Below are positions 17,787 to 25,636 of a stretch of 64,000 nt of DNA, piece by piece (positions within the stretch are counted from its first letter, which is position 1; every line of letters starts with the position of its first letter). Origin of the DNA: CANLBN01 sp050633525. Its GTDB lineage: Bacteria; Pseudomonadota; Gammaproteobacteria; Pseudomonadales; Cellvibrionaceae. The DNA is taken from contig JBOEGR010000031.1 of NCBI GenBank assembly GCA_050633525.1, forward strand, positions 1 through 64,000, in the 5' to 3' direction. The translations under genes and the position numbers were made by a program. The notes under the pieces are model-generated. The model ran no database searches. It was not told the DNA's origin and saw nothing but the letters and a program-made list of their open reading frames with translations.

Positions 17787-18176
17787 ATGATTTTCTCACT
17801 CGCCATCTACTCCCCCCCTTCTGCTCAAGCCAGTTTTAGCGCCTATCAATTTGCTTGTGCTGTACTTGAACAAAAACACACGCTTTACAGGCTTTTTTTC
17901 TATCACGATGCGGTGTACCAAGGTTCAGATTTAGTTATTTCTCCACAGGGTGAGCTTGACCTTAGCTCTGCATGGAAACAGCTACAAGCGGAGCATCAAC
18001 TGGATATGGTTTTTTGTATTGCCGCCAGCCTAAAGCGTGGGATTATCGATATTGAAGAATCCCAACGCTACGAGAAGAGAGCCAACAACCTGAATGAAAA
18101 CTTTGAATTGTCAGGCCTAGGGCAATTGATTGATGCCAGCGTTATGTCTGATCGCCTAATCACCTTTGGTGGATAG
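17787..18176 (+). CDS. tusD: Sulfurtransferase TusD (DsrE-like)
   Basis: Subunit of the TusBCD complex that relays sulfur from TusA to TusE for 2-thiolation of the wobble uridine of Lys, Glu and Gln tRNAs. The 129-residue protein has the DsrE fold and the expected sulfur-accepting cysteine in MVFCIAASLKRGI, corresponding to the active cysteine of E. coli TusD. The start matches the family N-terminus but has no Shine-Dalgarno; a TATAAT box ends only six bases before the ATG, so the mRNA may be leaderless. First gene of tusDCBE. Confidence 0.92.
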   Translation: MIFSLAIYSPPSAQASFSAYQFACAVLEQKHTLYRLFFYHDAVYQGSDLVISPQGELDLSSAWKQLQAEHQLDMVFCIAASLKRGIIDIEESQRYEKRANNLNENFELSGLGQLIDASVMSDRLITFGG

Positions 18177-18192
18177 CAGGGGGACTTATTCA

Positions 18193-18558
18193 ATGAGCAA
18201 GGTAAAAAATATTGGTATCATCATTCGTCATGCGCCCTATGGCAAACACTTTGCCCAAGAATCACTCGATGCTATTTTAGCCGCCTCGGTTTACGGGCAG
18301 AAACTCACGCTGATTTTTATGGGTGATGGTGTCTTACAATTACTGAAAGATCAACAGCCACAAGAAATACAACAGAAATCACTTCAAAAACAGTTAACCG
18401 CACTAGCACTTTATGATATTGAGCGAGTATTTGTTTGTGAGCACTCTTTAGAACAGAGAGCGATCGACTCATCACGCTTATCTATACCCACAACACAACT
18501 TGACCAAGAGCATTTGCGCATTTTACTACACGAACAAGACTCGTTATTGTCGTTTTAA
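18193..18558 (+). CDS. tusC: Sulfur relay protein TusC (DsrF-like)
   Basis: A 121-residue DsrE/DsrF-family protein, structural partner in the TusBCD hexamer. It begins with IIIRHAPYGKHFAQESLDAILAA-like secondary structure typical of TusC, followed by the FMGDGVLQLL strand-helix. I start it at the ATG of 18193 because AGGGGG lies about nine bases upstream; the frame stays open back to a TTG at 18166, which has no support. It starts 16 bases after tusD stops. Confidence 0.9.
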   Translation: MSKVKNIGIIIRHAPYGKHFAQESLDAILAASVYGQKLTLIFMGDGVLQLLKDQQPQEIQQKSLQKQLTALALYDIERVFVCEHSLEQRAIDSSRLSIPTTQLDQEHLRILLHEQDSLLSF

Positions 18559-18559
18559 T

Positions 18560-18859
18560 ATGAATAAAACTATTTTACATATTGTTAATCAATCCCCTTT
18601 TGAAAAGCTTTGCCTAAAGCAATGCTTAACAAATTTATCTGACAACGACGGTATTATTTTTTTAGAAAACGGGGTTTATAGTTTATTATCCAAACACCCT
18701 CACGCCGCAGAGCTCTCAACAAAAACATGTTACGTCATCAAAGCCGATCTTGACGCTAGAGGTTTAGATACTCCAAAAAATATACCTGTAGAACTCGTCG
18801 ACTTTAATCAATTCGTACAACTCTGCACAGAGTATGATCTAGTACAAAGTTGGTACTAA
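18560..18859 (+). CDS. tusB: Sulfur relay protein TusB (DsrH-like)
   Basis: A 99-residue DsrH-family subunit. The N-terminus MNKTILHIVNQSPF and the following LKQCLTNLSDNDGIIFLENGVY fit TusB. The ATG at 18560 comes one base after the tusC stop codon, which suggests translational coupling. Order and size match the gammaproteobacterial tusDCB set. Confidence 0.9.
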   Translation: MNKTILHIVNQSPFEKLCLKQCLTNLSDNDGIIFLENGVYSLLSKHPHAAELSTKTCYVIKADLDARGLDTPKNIPVELVDFNQFVQLCTEYDLVQSWY

Positions 18860-18862
18860 GTC

Positions 18863-19195
18863 GTGACGATAGAATATAACGGGTTAACAATACAAACAGA
18901 TAAAGAGGGCTATCTTAAGCACCTTAGTGACTGGTCTAAAGACATTGCTAAACATATCGCAAAGAAAGAAGGTGTTATATTGACAGCAGATCATTGGGAG
19001 CTAATTGAGCTTGTCAGAGACTTTTATGAAACCTATGAACTATCTCCCGCAATGCGCCCCTTGATTAAATTTGTTTCCACAAAATTAGAAAAAGAGAAAA
19101 GTAATAGTATTTATTTGTTGAGCCTATTTCCTGGAAGCCCGGCTAAATTACTGAGTAAAATAGCAGGCTTACCTAGACCAACAAATTGTTTATAG
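18863..19195 (+). CDS. tusE: Sulfurtransferase TusE (DsrC family)
   Basis: Final carrier that hands sulfur to MnmA at the tRNA. The 110-residue protein has the DsrC fold and ends in GLPRPTNCL with the conserved penultimate cysteine. The additional upstream cysteine of true dissimilatory DsrC is not present, so the TusE role is favoured. The start is a GTG three bases after the tusB stop. Last gene of the operon; no clear terminator follows before the convergent fleQ gene 38 bases away. Confidence 0.93.
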   Translation: MTIEYNGLTIQTDKEGYLKHLSDWSKDIAKHIAKKEGVILTADHWELIELVRDFYETYELSPAMRPLIKFVSTKLEKEKSNSIYLLSLFPGSPAKLLSKIAGLPRPTNCL

Positions 19196-19233
19196 TTAAC
19201 TATAGCTAAATACATATTCAGCGCCGTGAGATA

Positions 19234-20766
19234 CTAAGCACGCTGCATACCGTACTTACGCATTTTTTCAACCAAGGTTGTTCTTCTTATTGATAATCGT
19301 TCTGCTGCACGAGCGACCACTCCACCGCTGTCATCTAAAGCCTGTTGAATAAGCCCTTGTTCTAGGCCCGTAAGGTATTCTTTTAAATCTATACCATGCT
19401 CAGGCAATAAAGGCGTAGCGTTCATATTTAGTACCGAAGGAGTATTTTCCTGCTCAAGAACATCTTGCACTTCGAACTCTTCATCATCAACGTCGACATG
19501 CCTAAACTTGGGCGGCAAATCGTTTGCGCCAATAACACCGTAAGGATGCATTATTGCCATACGTTCAACTAAATTGGCCAACTCTCTCACGTTACCCGAC
19601 CAGTGGTGCTGACATAAGGACATAATGGCTGCAGAATTAAATCGAACCGAGCCTCTTTTTTCATTTTCTAAACGAGCGATAATTTCATTTAATAATAGAG
19701 GAATATCCTCTTGTCTTTCCGCTAGGGATGGCATCTCAATAGGAAAAACATTGAGTCGATAAAATAAGTCTTCGCGGAAAGTGCCTTCTATAATCATACT
19801 TTCTAAATCACGGTGTGTAGCCGCAATAATACGCACATTCGTCGCTTGTGATTTATTAGCGCCTACACGCTCATAACATTTTTCTTGCAGTACTCTCAGG
19901 ATCTTAACCTGCATATTTAGCGGCATATCCCCTATTTCATCTAGAAATAAGGTACCGCCCTCCGCCATTTCAAAGCGTCCTGCACGAGAACTAATAGCGC
20001 CTGTAAAAGCCCCTTTTTCATGGCCAAACAACTCACTTTCTAAAAGCTCTGCTGGTATCGCGCCACAATTAACCGGCACGAAAGGCCCATCTCTGCGCGG
20101 TGAATGGTAATGTAAGTTACGTGCCACCACTTCTTTACCGGTACCCGACTCACCTGTGACTAGTACTGTGACATCTTTTTCTGCCACCTGAGACATCATA
20201 TCGCGTACGCCACGAATACTACGGCTAGTACCAACTAAACTTCGAAACAAGTGTGGCGGTCTACGGCTCGATTGCTGCTTAGCGCTTAACTGAGCCTGAT
20301 GGAAGCATTGCGCTCGATATAGGGTATCCAATAACTGATTATAACTGGGAGGTGTCTCTAAGGTTGCGATAATACGCTGTCGCAAACGGTTATCAATATG
20401 GTCAATGGGTATAGACTGATTTTCAGGGTCTGACAAGAGGACAATGGCAGCCATTTCGTTAGTGCACACCAAGGTATCTAAATAGGATTCAATATTTGAT
20501 TTCGTTTTAAATTGCTCATACGCGTGGCTGGCTCTTAAAAATATAGCATTGATGCTCGTGGCATCGATTGACTTTAGTTGTTCTTGCCAATCTTGCATAT
20601 CGGCAATTACGGTAGGCTCACCTAAGAAGTCGAAGATAACCTGCATCTCTTCACGACGCTTAAGGTCGTTATCGATTAATAATACTCTTGTCTCTTTTAT
20701 TCCGTCTTCTTTTTTTGACTTGGTCTCTTCAGCTTTGGCTTGATCTTGTTTTTCTTCTGTCAGCAT
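19234..20766 (-). CDS. fleQ: Sigma-54-dependent master flagellar regulator FleQ
   Basis: Enhancer-binding protein that activates sigma-54 flagellar promoters and, in Pseudomonas, responds to c-di-GMP and FleN. The 510-residue protein has an N-terminal FleQ receiver-like domain (about 25-140, LLIDNDLKRREEM), then an AAA+ domain with Walker A GESGTGKE, the sigma-54 contact loop GAFTGA and Walker B GGTLFLDEIGD, and ends in a Fis-type helix-turn-helix (VVARAAERLSIRRTTL). The first 25 residues are charged and not conserved. A good ribosome site (TAGGAAAG) precedes the ATG. It follows fliS1 and fliT on the same strand, the conserved position. Confidence 0.93.
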   Translation of the reverse strand: MLTEEKQDQAKAEETKSKKEDGIKETRVLLIDNDLKRREEMQVIFDFLGEPTVIADMQDWQEQLKSIDATSINAIFLRASHAYEQFKTKSNIESYLDTLVCTNEMAAIVLLSDPENQSIPIDHIDNRLRQRIIATLETPPSYNQLLDTLYRAQCFHQAQLSAKQQSSRRPPHLFRSLVGTSRSIRGVRDMMSQVAEKDVTVLVTGESGTGKEVVARNLHYHSPRRDGPFVPVNCGAIPAELLESELFGHEKGAFTGAISSRAGRFEMAEGGTLFLDEIGDMPLNMQVKILRVLQEKCYERVGANKSQATNVRIIAATHRDLESMIIEGTFREDLFYRLNVFPIEMPSLAERQEDIPLLLNEIIARLENEKRGSVRFNSAAIMSLCQHHWSGNVRELANLVERMAIMHPYGVIGANDLPPKFRHVDVDDEEFEVQDVLEQENTPSVLNMNATPLLPEHGIDLKEYLTGLEQGLIQQALDDSGGVVARAAERLSIRRTTLVEKMRKYGMQRA

Positions 20767-20895
20767 AACGCTTTCCTACTTCTTACTACTCAATAAAGGG
20801 GCTCGGACTATCAATATATGAAAGACCTTAAATAACATGCTCAGCGTCAATGTGCCGATCAATCACTATAAGGAATAGACAATAAATCAGGAAAG

Positions 20896-20909
20896 GTCAA
20901 ATTAATGAC
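20896..20909. promoter_or_regulatory. FleQ-like palindrome upstream of fleQ
   Basis: GTCAAATTAATGAC keeps both GTCA/TGAC half-sites of the Pseudomonas FleQ box (GTCANTAAATTGAC) with the same six-base spacing, but differs in the centre. It lies 130 bases before fleQ. It may be an autoregulatory site; this is inference. Confidence 0.4.
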
Positions 20910-20985
20910 ATAATTTAGAGGAATAAAGATGAGAGTTGCTTATAATTTAGACGTAAAACCAAATACATGGTTAAAGAATAAACGG

Positions 20986-21243
20986 CTAGCGTTGTGGCTG
21001 ATGATAATCTTGAGCGTACAAACAGCATAAATCTGAAAGCTCTTTGTATAAATTAATGACCTGCCCTAGCTCATTAAGTAGCTCTTTAGGTGAGCGTTCA
21101 TCATCTTGAACAGCAGAGTCTATTTCATGAAAAAGATCCGCTTCAACTTCAACAATTTTTTGCCACTGACCTGCTTCTAACAAGGCTTTGAGTTCACGTC
21201 GCTTTCTCATTAACGACAGCTGTGACATAGGGATGACCGACAT
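20986..21243 (-). CDS. fliT: FliT-like flagellar export chaperone
   Basis: A small, almost fully helical protein of 85 residues (LMRKRRELKALLEAGQ, then a second helix with LGQVINLYKEL). Size, pattern and position directly after fliS and before fleQ match FliT, the chaperone of the filament cap FliD. Sequence similarity in FliT is always low, so the call rests largely on context. I chose the ATG at 21243 because GAGGTAATT lies just upstream; an ATG at 21270 has no ribosome site. It starts 124 bases after fliS1. Confidence 0.65.
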   Translation of the reverse strand: MSVIPMSQLSLMRKRRELKALLEAGQWQKIVEVEADLFHEIDSAVQDDERSPKELLNELGQVINLYKELSDLCCLYAQDYHQPQR

Positions 21244-21367
21244 AATTACCTCAGTGAAAATCTTTCTCACTAAGGGTAGCGGCTTATATCATCAAATCTT
21301 TAATGAGGTTTTAGGCCTTTTTTAATAAAAAGCCATTAGCCTTATACTTAAAACATTGGTTTAAATA

Positions 21368-21754
21368 TCAGCTAACTTCAGCCTCTATACCAGTCCAGCC
21401 TTGATGCACCTCAGTGAGCAATTTACGCACCTCATCCAACGCTGCGATGGGTGAACCTTCTTGCCCTATTACATCAAGTTTAGCCACAATATATTCATAG
21501 AGAGCATCAAGATTACTAGCAAGTTCACCACCATTTTCGATATTTAAACTTTCTCTCAACCCACTAACAATCCCAATCGTTTTTTGAACAAGAACTGCGG
21601 CCTGATCAATATCACCTTCATCTAACCTTGAGATGGCTTTATCGACACGCTCAAGCGCGCCATCTAATAACATAGTGATCACCTGATAAGGTGTAATGTC
21701 TTCAGACTCAACCGAAGACGCTTCCGCCTCTATGGACTTCACTGACATAGTCAT
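21368..21754 (-). CDS. fliS: Flagellar export chaperone FliS (copy 1)
   Basis: A 128-residue helical chaperone that keeps flagellin unfolded before export. The core TPYQVITMLLDGALERVDKA and GLRESLNIENGGELASNLDALYEYI is clearly FliS. The N-terminus differs from most FliS proteins: it is acidic and Ser-rich and lacks the usual aromatic motif (xALxxYxxV). It is quite divergent from the second FliS at 40371. GAGGATAAATT precedes the ATG, and a strong sigma-54 site lies 73 bases upstream. Likely heads fliS-fliT-(fleQ). Confidence 0.9.
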   Translation of the reverse strand: MTMSVKSIEAEASSVESEDITPYQVITMLLDGALERVDKAISRLDEGDIDQAAVLVQKTIGIVSGLRESLNIENGGELASNLDALYEYIVAKLDVIGQEGSPIAALDEVRKLLTEVHQGWTGIEAEVS

Positions 21755-21826
21755 AATTTATCCTCTGTACTATTCTTTCTGTATAGATTAACTAAAACGG
21801 CAAAAAACCGTCGTTGAGAATAAGTC

Positions 21827-21842
21827 AGCACAGAGCGTGCCA
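21827..21842 (-). promoter_or_regulatory. Sigma-54 promoter of fliS1
   Basis: On the minus strand it reads TGGCACG-N4-GTGCT, with the invariant GG and GC at correct spacing for -24/-12. It lies 73 bases before fliS1 and directly after the last gene of the sugar island, so fliS1 need not depend on read-through. Confidence 0.75.
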
Positions 21843-21885
21843 AAATGTAGTGTCTCAAAGAAGTCAGCCGGGAAGAAAGAATAAA

Positions 21886-23106
21886 TTAAGGCCAACCCTT
21901 ACCGACAGTAATATAATTATCGCCTTTGTCACGACTAAGTTCAGAGTTGTTGATAAAAATATTATCGGATTGAAACTCACAGTTATCTGAACCTAACGTG
22001 TTTTTTAACACCCAATCACCTAATTCATTTTTATGCCAATACTTTGAACTACGGTGTTGATCGAGTACAAATTGCAAAGCGCCATCATCGATATCTAACC
22101 AGTCACAAAATAAGTGGCGATACTGAGTACACTTCTGTTGATGATGGCTAATTAAAGATAGACCTTCCTCACGAGAAAGGCGGCCATGACGGATTTCACG
22201 ACTGGCATGATCTAATACTTTAGAATAACCATGCTTATAAAATTTCAATAGATCATGTAAATCCATATAGTTATAACAGTCGACATGATCATAACAATCA
22301 AACGTCCTAGCGAAAGCTGATGTATGATAACCATATAATGAAATCATTTCTTCATGTTGCTGCTTAGGGTCCCAACGCACATAGTTATTAAGATAGATAC
22401 CTCTAACACCCACTTGATTTAAATCTTTATCATCAGGGTAACGATATTGCCAAATATCACCTTCGTTTAAGGTATCAAATGAAGATAATAAATCATCAGC
22501 TTCAAAGCCCATCAAATCATGATCTTTACGATAACGTCTTGTCATTTCCACTTCATGCTCATGAGAAAACATACCACTTTGCTCTATACCTTGATGCGCC
22601 CCCCAAATAATCAATGGAATTTGATAACGCACGGCTGTTTGCACAGGGAAGACGGTTTGCCCCGCTATGCAATGCCAATAAATACTACCCAAACGTTGCA
22701 AAGAGGTTTTGACAATTTTTTTAACGGAAAGAGGATTAACATTTTGAATCACTATATCGCAATTAAACTGGGTGCGTAGATTGGCAAGATTTCGAATGCC
22801 TAAGGGTGTATTCCAGTACTTATTATAAGTCACAATAAGTGGGTTTAAATTAAGTCTATTTTTAACTGTATGAAGAATGTAATAGGAATCTTGCGCGCCC
22901 GTGACAGGGACAATACAATCATAATTCTTAGTTGTTTTAGAGCGATACGGAGTCACTAACTTCTCTAAACGACTCCATCGATAGTCCCAATCTAAACTAT
23001 CTTTTTCTTCATGTATACGACAGCCTGAGCAAATACCCTCAGCATCAATTATCAAGCCTAATGGGTGTGTATTTGTATACAAACAACGTTTACATGTTTT
23101 TATCAT
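21886..23106 (-). CDS. WbpG/PseA-like N-acetyl sugar amidotransferase with altered PP-loop
   Basis: A 406-residue member of the N-acetyl sugar amidotransferase family, which installs acetamidino groups on sugars using ammonia from a HisH/HisF pair. An N-terminal zinc ribbon has C5, C8, C26 and C29. The ATP PP-loop, normally SGGKDS, reads T69-G-A-Q-D-S74, losing the two-glycine/lysine core but keeping Asp-Ser. A later conserved IPLIIWGAHQG is present. It follows hisF by four bases and is the last gene of the island. It may be a partner or a diverged enzyme; activity cannot be judged from sequence. A paralogue with an intact PP-loop is at 24506. Confidence 0.85.
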   Translation of the reverse strand: MIKTCKRCLYTNTHPLGLIIDAEGICSGCRIHEEKDSLDWDYRWSRLEKLVTPYRSKTTKNYDCIVPVTGAQDSYYILHTVKNRLNLNPLIVTYNKYWNTPLGIRNLANLRTQFNCDIVIQNVNPLSVKKIVKTSLQRLGSIYWHCIAGQTVFPVQTAVRYQIPLIIWGAHQGIEQSGMFSHEHEVEMTRRYRKDHDLMGFEADDLLSSFDTLNEGDIWQYRYPDDKDLNQVGVRGIYLNNYVRWDPKQQHEEMISLYGYHTSAFARTFDCYDHVDCYNYMDLHDLLKFYKHGYSKVLDHASREIRHGRLSREEGLSLISHHQQKCTQYRHLFCDWLDIDDGALQFVLDQHRSSKYWHKNELGDWVLKNTLGSDNCEFQSDNIFINNSELSRDKGDNYITVGKGWP

Positions 23107-23110
23107 AGTA

Positions 23111-23890
23111 TTAATTTAAATCGTACTCACTGTAATAACTGGCTACTCTTAAGGGTAAAGCAATTAAGCCTTCTTTCATACGCTGTACCTCATGCTCACG
23201 ATAGCTCAAATAATTTCCTATTGCGACGGCTGAAATATCCTTACTTTGTAATGCAACTTTTAATTGCTCTGATTCTCGTAAGCCACCAAAAATAACAAGA
23301 GGGGTATTACAACCCTCGAAAAGAGATAATAAATCAAAATCAAAACCATTCATCTTACCTTCATTTTCTTTATCGATTAAAATTATCTCGGAGACAAATT
23401 TGTTGTTAAATAAATCACACACTTGATCAGATAAAGAGGTTTCTTGGTTATTTGTATAATTAAACCAAACTGACCTACCATATTGATTCTTAACCGCAGG
23501 AATACTTACCACTACAGCTTGAGAACCCAAGGATTTTGCTATGTCCTCTACAATGTAAGGCTTAGAGTGCAAAATGCTATCAATGCAAATACGCTCAACA
23601 CCCGCTCCAATGACATTCAGAGCATCATCTAAGGATGCAATACCACCGGCATACATAATCGGCGTACTAATACCTTTATCGGCAACTGTACGTATAAGCT
23701 CTAAATTAGGTCCTCGCTTTTCTAAAGAGCGATCAATATCTTGAATAAATATTTCATCTGCACCCCAGCGATCTAGGTTTTCGACTAAACATTCAACTTT
23801 ACCCAAAGGTAGATAGCGATTATAGCCAAAAGATTGAACAGCCCACCCCTGTTTCACGGTCACTACACCAATTAGACGCTTACTAAACAT
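23111..23890 (-). CDS. HisF-like ammonia-channel protein lacking catalytic aspartates
   Basis: A 259-residue beta/alpha barrel homologous to the HisF cyclase subunit. It keeps the barrel glycine motifs (MYAGGIASLDDA, IFGGLRES) and N-terminal SKRLIG. However the residue matching catalytic Asp11 is T11 (GVVTVKQG), and the one matching Asp130 is P131 (VVVSIPAV). It should therefore not make imidazole glycerol phosphate. By analogy with HisF2 of P. aeruginosa O5 antigen synthesis, it most likely docks with HisH and channels ammonia to the neighbouring amidotransferases. It overlaps the end of hisH by eight bases. Confidence 0.85.
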   Translation of the reverse strand: MFSKRLIGVVTVKQGWAVQSFGYNRYLPLGKVECLVENLDRWGADEIFIQDIDRSLEKRGPNLELIRTVADKGISTPIMYAGGIASLDDALNVIGAGVERICIDSILHSKPYIVEDIAKSLGSQAVVVSIPAVKNQYGRSVWFNYTNNQETSLSDQVCDLFNNKFVSEIILIDKENEGKMNGFDFDLLSLFEGCNTPLVIFGGLRESEQLKVALQSKDISAVAIGNYLSYREHEVQRMKEGLIALPLRVASYYSEYDLN

Positions 23891-24509
23891 CCAGGCTCTC
23901 CTTAATGGAATGTTTTAATAACATGAGCCCAGCCAATTGACTTTTCTCGGGATGAAATTGAACGCCCATCACATTATCCTTTTGGACAATTGATGTGATC
24001 GGTGAAGCCATTGGGGTAGTAGTGACAACCGTAGTGGCGACAACATAAGATGGCTCAGTGATAAAATGGTAGGAATGATTAAAATAAAAACTACTCGTGC
24101 TGATTTGATCATTGAATCGTGACAGTTCATTAACATCAATCGTATTCCAACCAATATGCCAAGAGGATTGATCGATAGATTGGACATCACCAGGAATAAG
24201 ACTTAAACCCTCGGTAAAACCTTGCTCATTTGAATGATTGGCTAACAGTTGCATGCCAAGGCAAATGCCCATGAGGCCTTTTCCTCCCGCCACATAGCTT
24301 TTAACAGCATCAACTAAATCATAATCATGCAAACGCTTCATTGCTGCTGGATATGCGCCTACACCAGGAATAATAAGCATATTTATTTTCTCAAACTCAT
24401 GCTTTTTTGACACCAAGCGCGTTCGGTAATTAAGTTTTGTCACACTATTCTTAACGGATAATGCATTACCAATACCGTAATCTAAGATACCGACAATAGG
24501 CTTTTTCAT
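23883..24509 (-). CDS. HisH-type glutamine amidotransferase
   Basis: A 208-residue class I glutaminase that releases ammonia from glutamine. The triad is intact: cysteine in GICLGMQLL and His-Glu in GVQFHPEKS, with the oxyanion region PGVGAYP. It starts within the last codons of the upstream amidotransferase gene (four-base overlap) and overlaps the HisF-like gene. No histidine-pathway gene is nearby, so this is a dedicated sugar-amidation copy (HisH2 type), not the biosynthetic one. Confidence 0.9.
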   Translation of the reverse strand: MKKPIVGILDYGIGNALSVKNSVTKLNYRTRLVSKKHEFEKINMLIIPGVGAYPAAMKRLHDYDLVDAVKSYVAGGKGLMGICLGMQLLANHSNEQGFTEGLSLIPGDVQSIDQSSWHIGWNTIDVNELSRFNDQISTSSFYFNHSYHFITEPSYVVATTVVTTTPMASPITSIVQKDNVMGVQFHPEKSQLAGLMLLKHSIKESLDV

Positions 24510-25636
24510 AAGCCAACGCCCACCTTAAATTTGCGCTGAATGTGGCCGTTCGCTGAAATTGAAAACAAATCCTGATTGACCGATGCATGAACCTTTTTCC
24601 AAAAATCATCAACCGTAATGTGTATGAAATCACAGAAGCTTGCAATATAATCATCACCACAACTGTGATCGTAAGCCTCGACTAATTTAATGCCATCCTC
24701 TCGGCTCATACGTTGCAGACGAATTTCTTCATTAACGTAGTCACTAACCCGCCCAAAGCCAAATTTGTAGTATTTGATCATCTGATTTAAAGTAACCCAA
24801 TCTTCATCCAAAGAGGTTACCCCATACAAATCCCCCGTATTTTCAACAGTATCCTCCCTAATCTTAAGGCCGCTTAGGCAAGAATAATTTGCATTATTGA
24901 CTAAGGACCAATCTCCCAGAAACCAGCCTAAATACACAATTTGAATATTCGCTTTCTCGAACTCCTCTAAACTGGGGTAACGATAAGGGATCAAGTCACC
25001 TTTATCTTGGTGAGCTTCGAGTATCCAATCCAAGCCACCGCCTGATAAGGTATTCATATTACGTAAGTTGTTGCCATCGTACCCAGTACGCCCTAAGGTT
25101 TTTAGATCACCTAATTGCAAGCCTGGGTTTTCCCCCCATAGGATTAACGGAATATCATAATGAATAGCCAGCTGTGGTACAGAACTGAATAAAGCTAATT
25201 CTGTGGACTTACACCAATTAGTAAAACGATCGAAACCAATTGCCATCAGTTGTCGCCATGTTTCGGGTGCCGGAGCACTGATAACACAGTCAAAGCCTAG
25301 CTCTATTAACTGAGAAATATTATCTACTCCACGCTCGCTCACCTGCTGTGGCGGATAAGATAGACAAGCCAACAAAGGGTTTAAACCTAATTTATCACGT
25401 ACAAACAAAGCTTGACGGGTGCTATCTTTGCCTCCACTCACGCCAATAATACAGTCGAAATGGCTTTTTTTATTCTTTTTAACCCCATCAACCAAAGAGA
25501 ATAAAATATCATTACGCTCGTCCCAATCAACTTTTTTAAGCTCACTAAAATAGTGACATGCTGGGCATATTCCTTTGTCAGTAAAAACGGTATTAGGCCT
25601 AGTATCTGGTTGTAAACACTGTAAGCAATATTTCAT
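24506..25636 (-). CDS. WbpG/PseA-like N-acetyl sugar amidotransferase (intact PP-loop)
   Basis: A 376-residue member of the same family as the gene at 21886. A zinc ribbon (C4, C7, C24, C27) is followed by a complete ATP-binding PP-loop GVSGGKDST (S67-S72) and IPLILWGENPG. Such enzymes (WbpG; PseA in Campylobacter) convert an N-acetyl group to an acetamidino group. With the complete pseudaminic acid pathway in the same operon, conversion of the 5- or 7-acetamido group of pseudaminic acid is a reasonable inference. It overlaps the neighbouring genes by four bases on both sides. Confidence 0.88.
   Translation of the reverse strand: MKYCLQCLQPDTRPNTVFTDKGICPACHYFSELKKVDWDERNDILFSLVDGVKKNKKSHFDCIIGVSGGKDSTRQALFVRDKLGLNPLLACLSYPPQQVSERGVDNISQLIELGFDCVISAPAPETWRQLMAIGFDRFTNWCKSTELALFSSVPQLAIHYDIPLILWGENPGLQLGDLKTLGRTGYDGNNLRNMNTLSGGGLDWILEAHQDKGDLIPYRYPSLEEFEKANIQIVYLGWFLGDWSLVNNANYSCLSGLKIREDTVENTGDLYGVTSLDEDWVTLNQMIKYYKFGFGRVSDYVNEEIRLQRMSREDGIKLVEAYDHSCGDDYIASFCDFIHITVDDFWKKVHASVNQDLFSISANGHIQRKFKVGVGL

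Noticed and set aside
17539..17799. Minus-strand open frame of 86 residues across the yccA-tusD gap
   Set aside because: It runs through the yccA terminator and into the start of tusD on the other strand; composition does not resemble a protein and no ribosome site was seen.
21304..21342. Possible terminator downstream of fliS1
   Set aside because: The stem GGCCTTTTTT/AAAAAGCC is nearly all A-T and is weak; transcription probably continues to fliT.
23111..24509. HisH and HisF as part of a histidine biosynthesis operon
   Set aside because: No other his gene is nearby, HisF lacks both catalytic aspartates, and the pair lies between two sugar amidotransferases.
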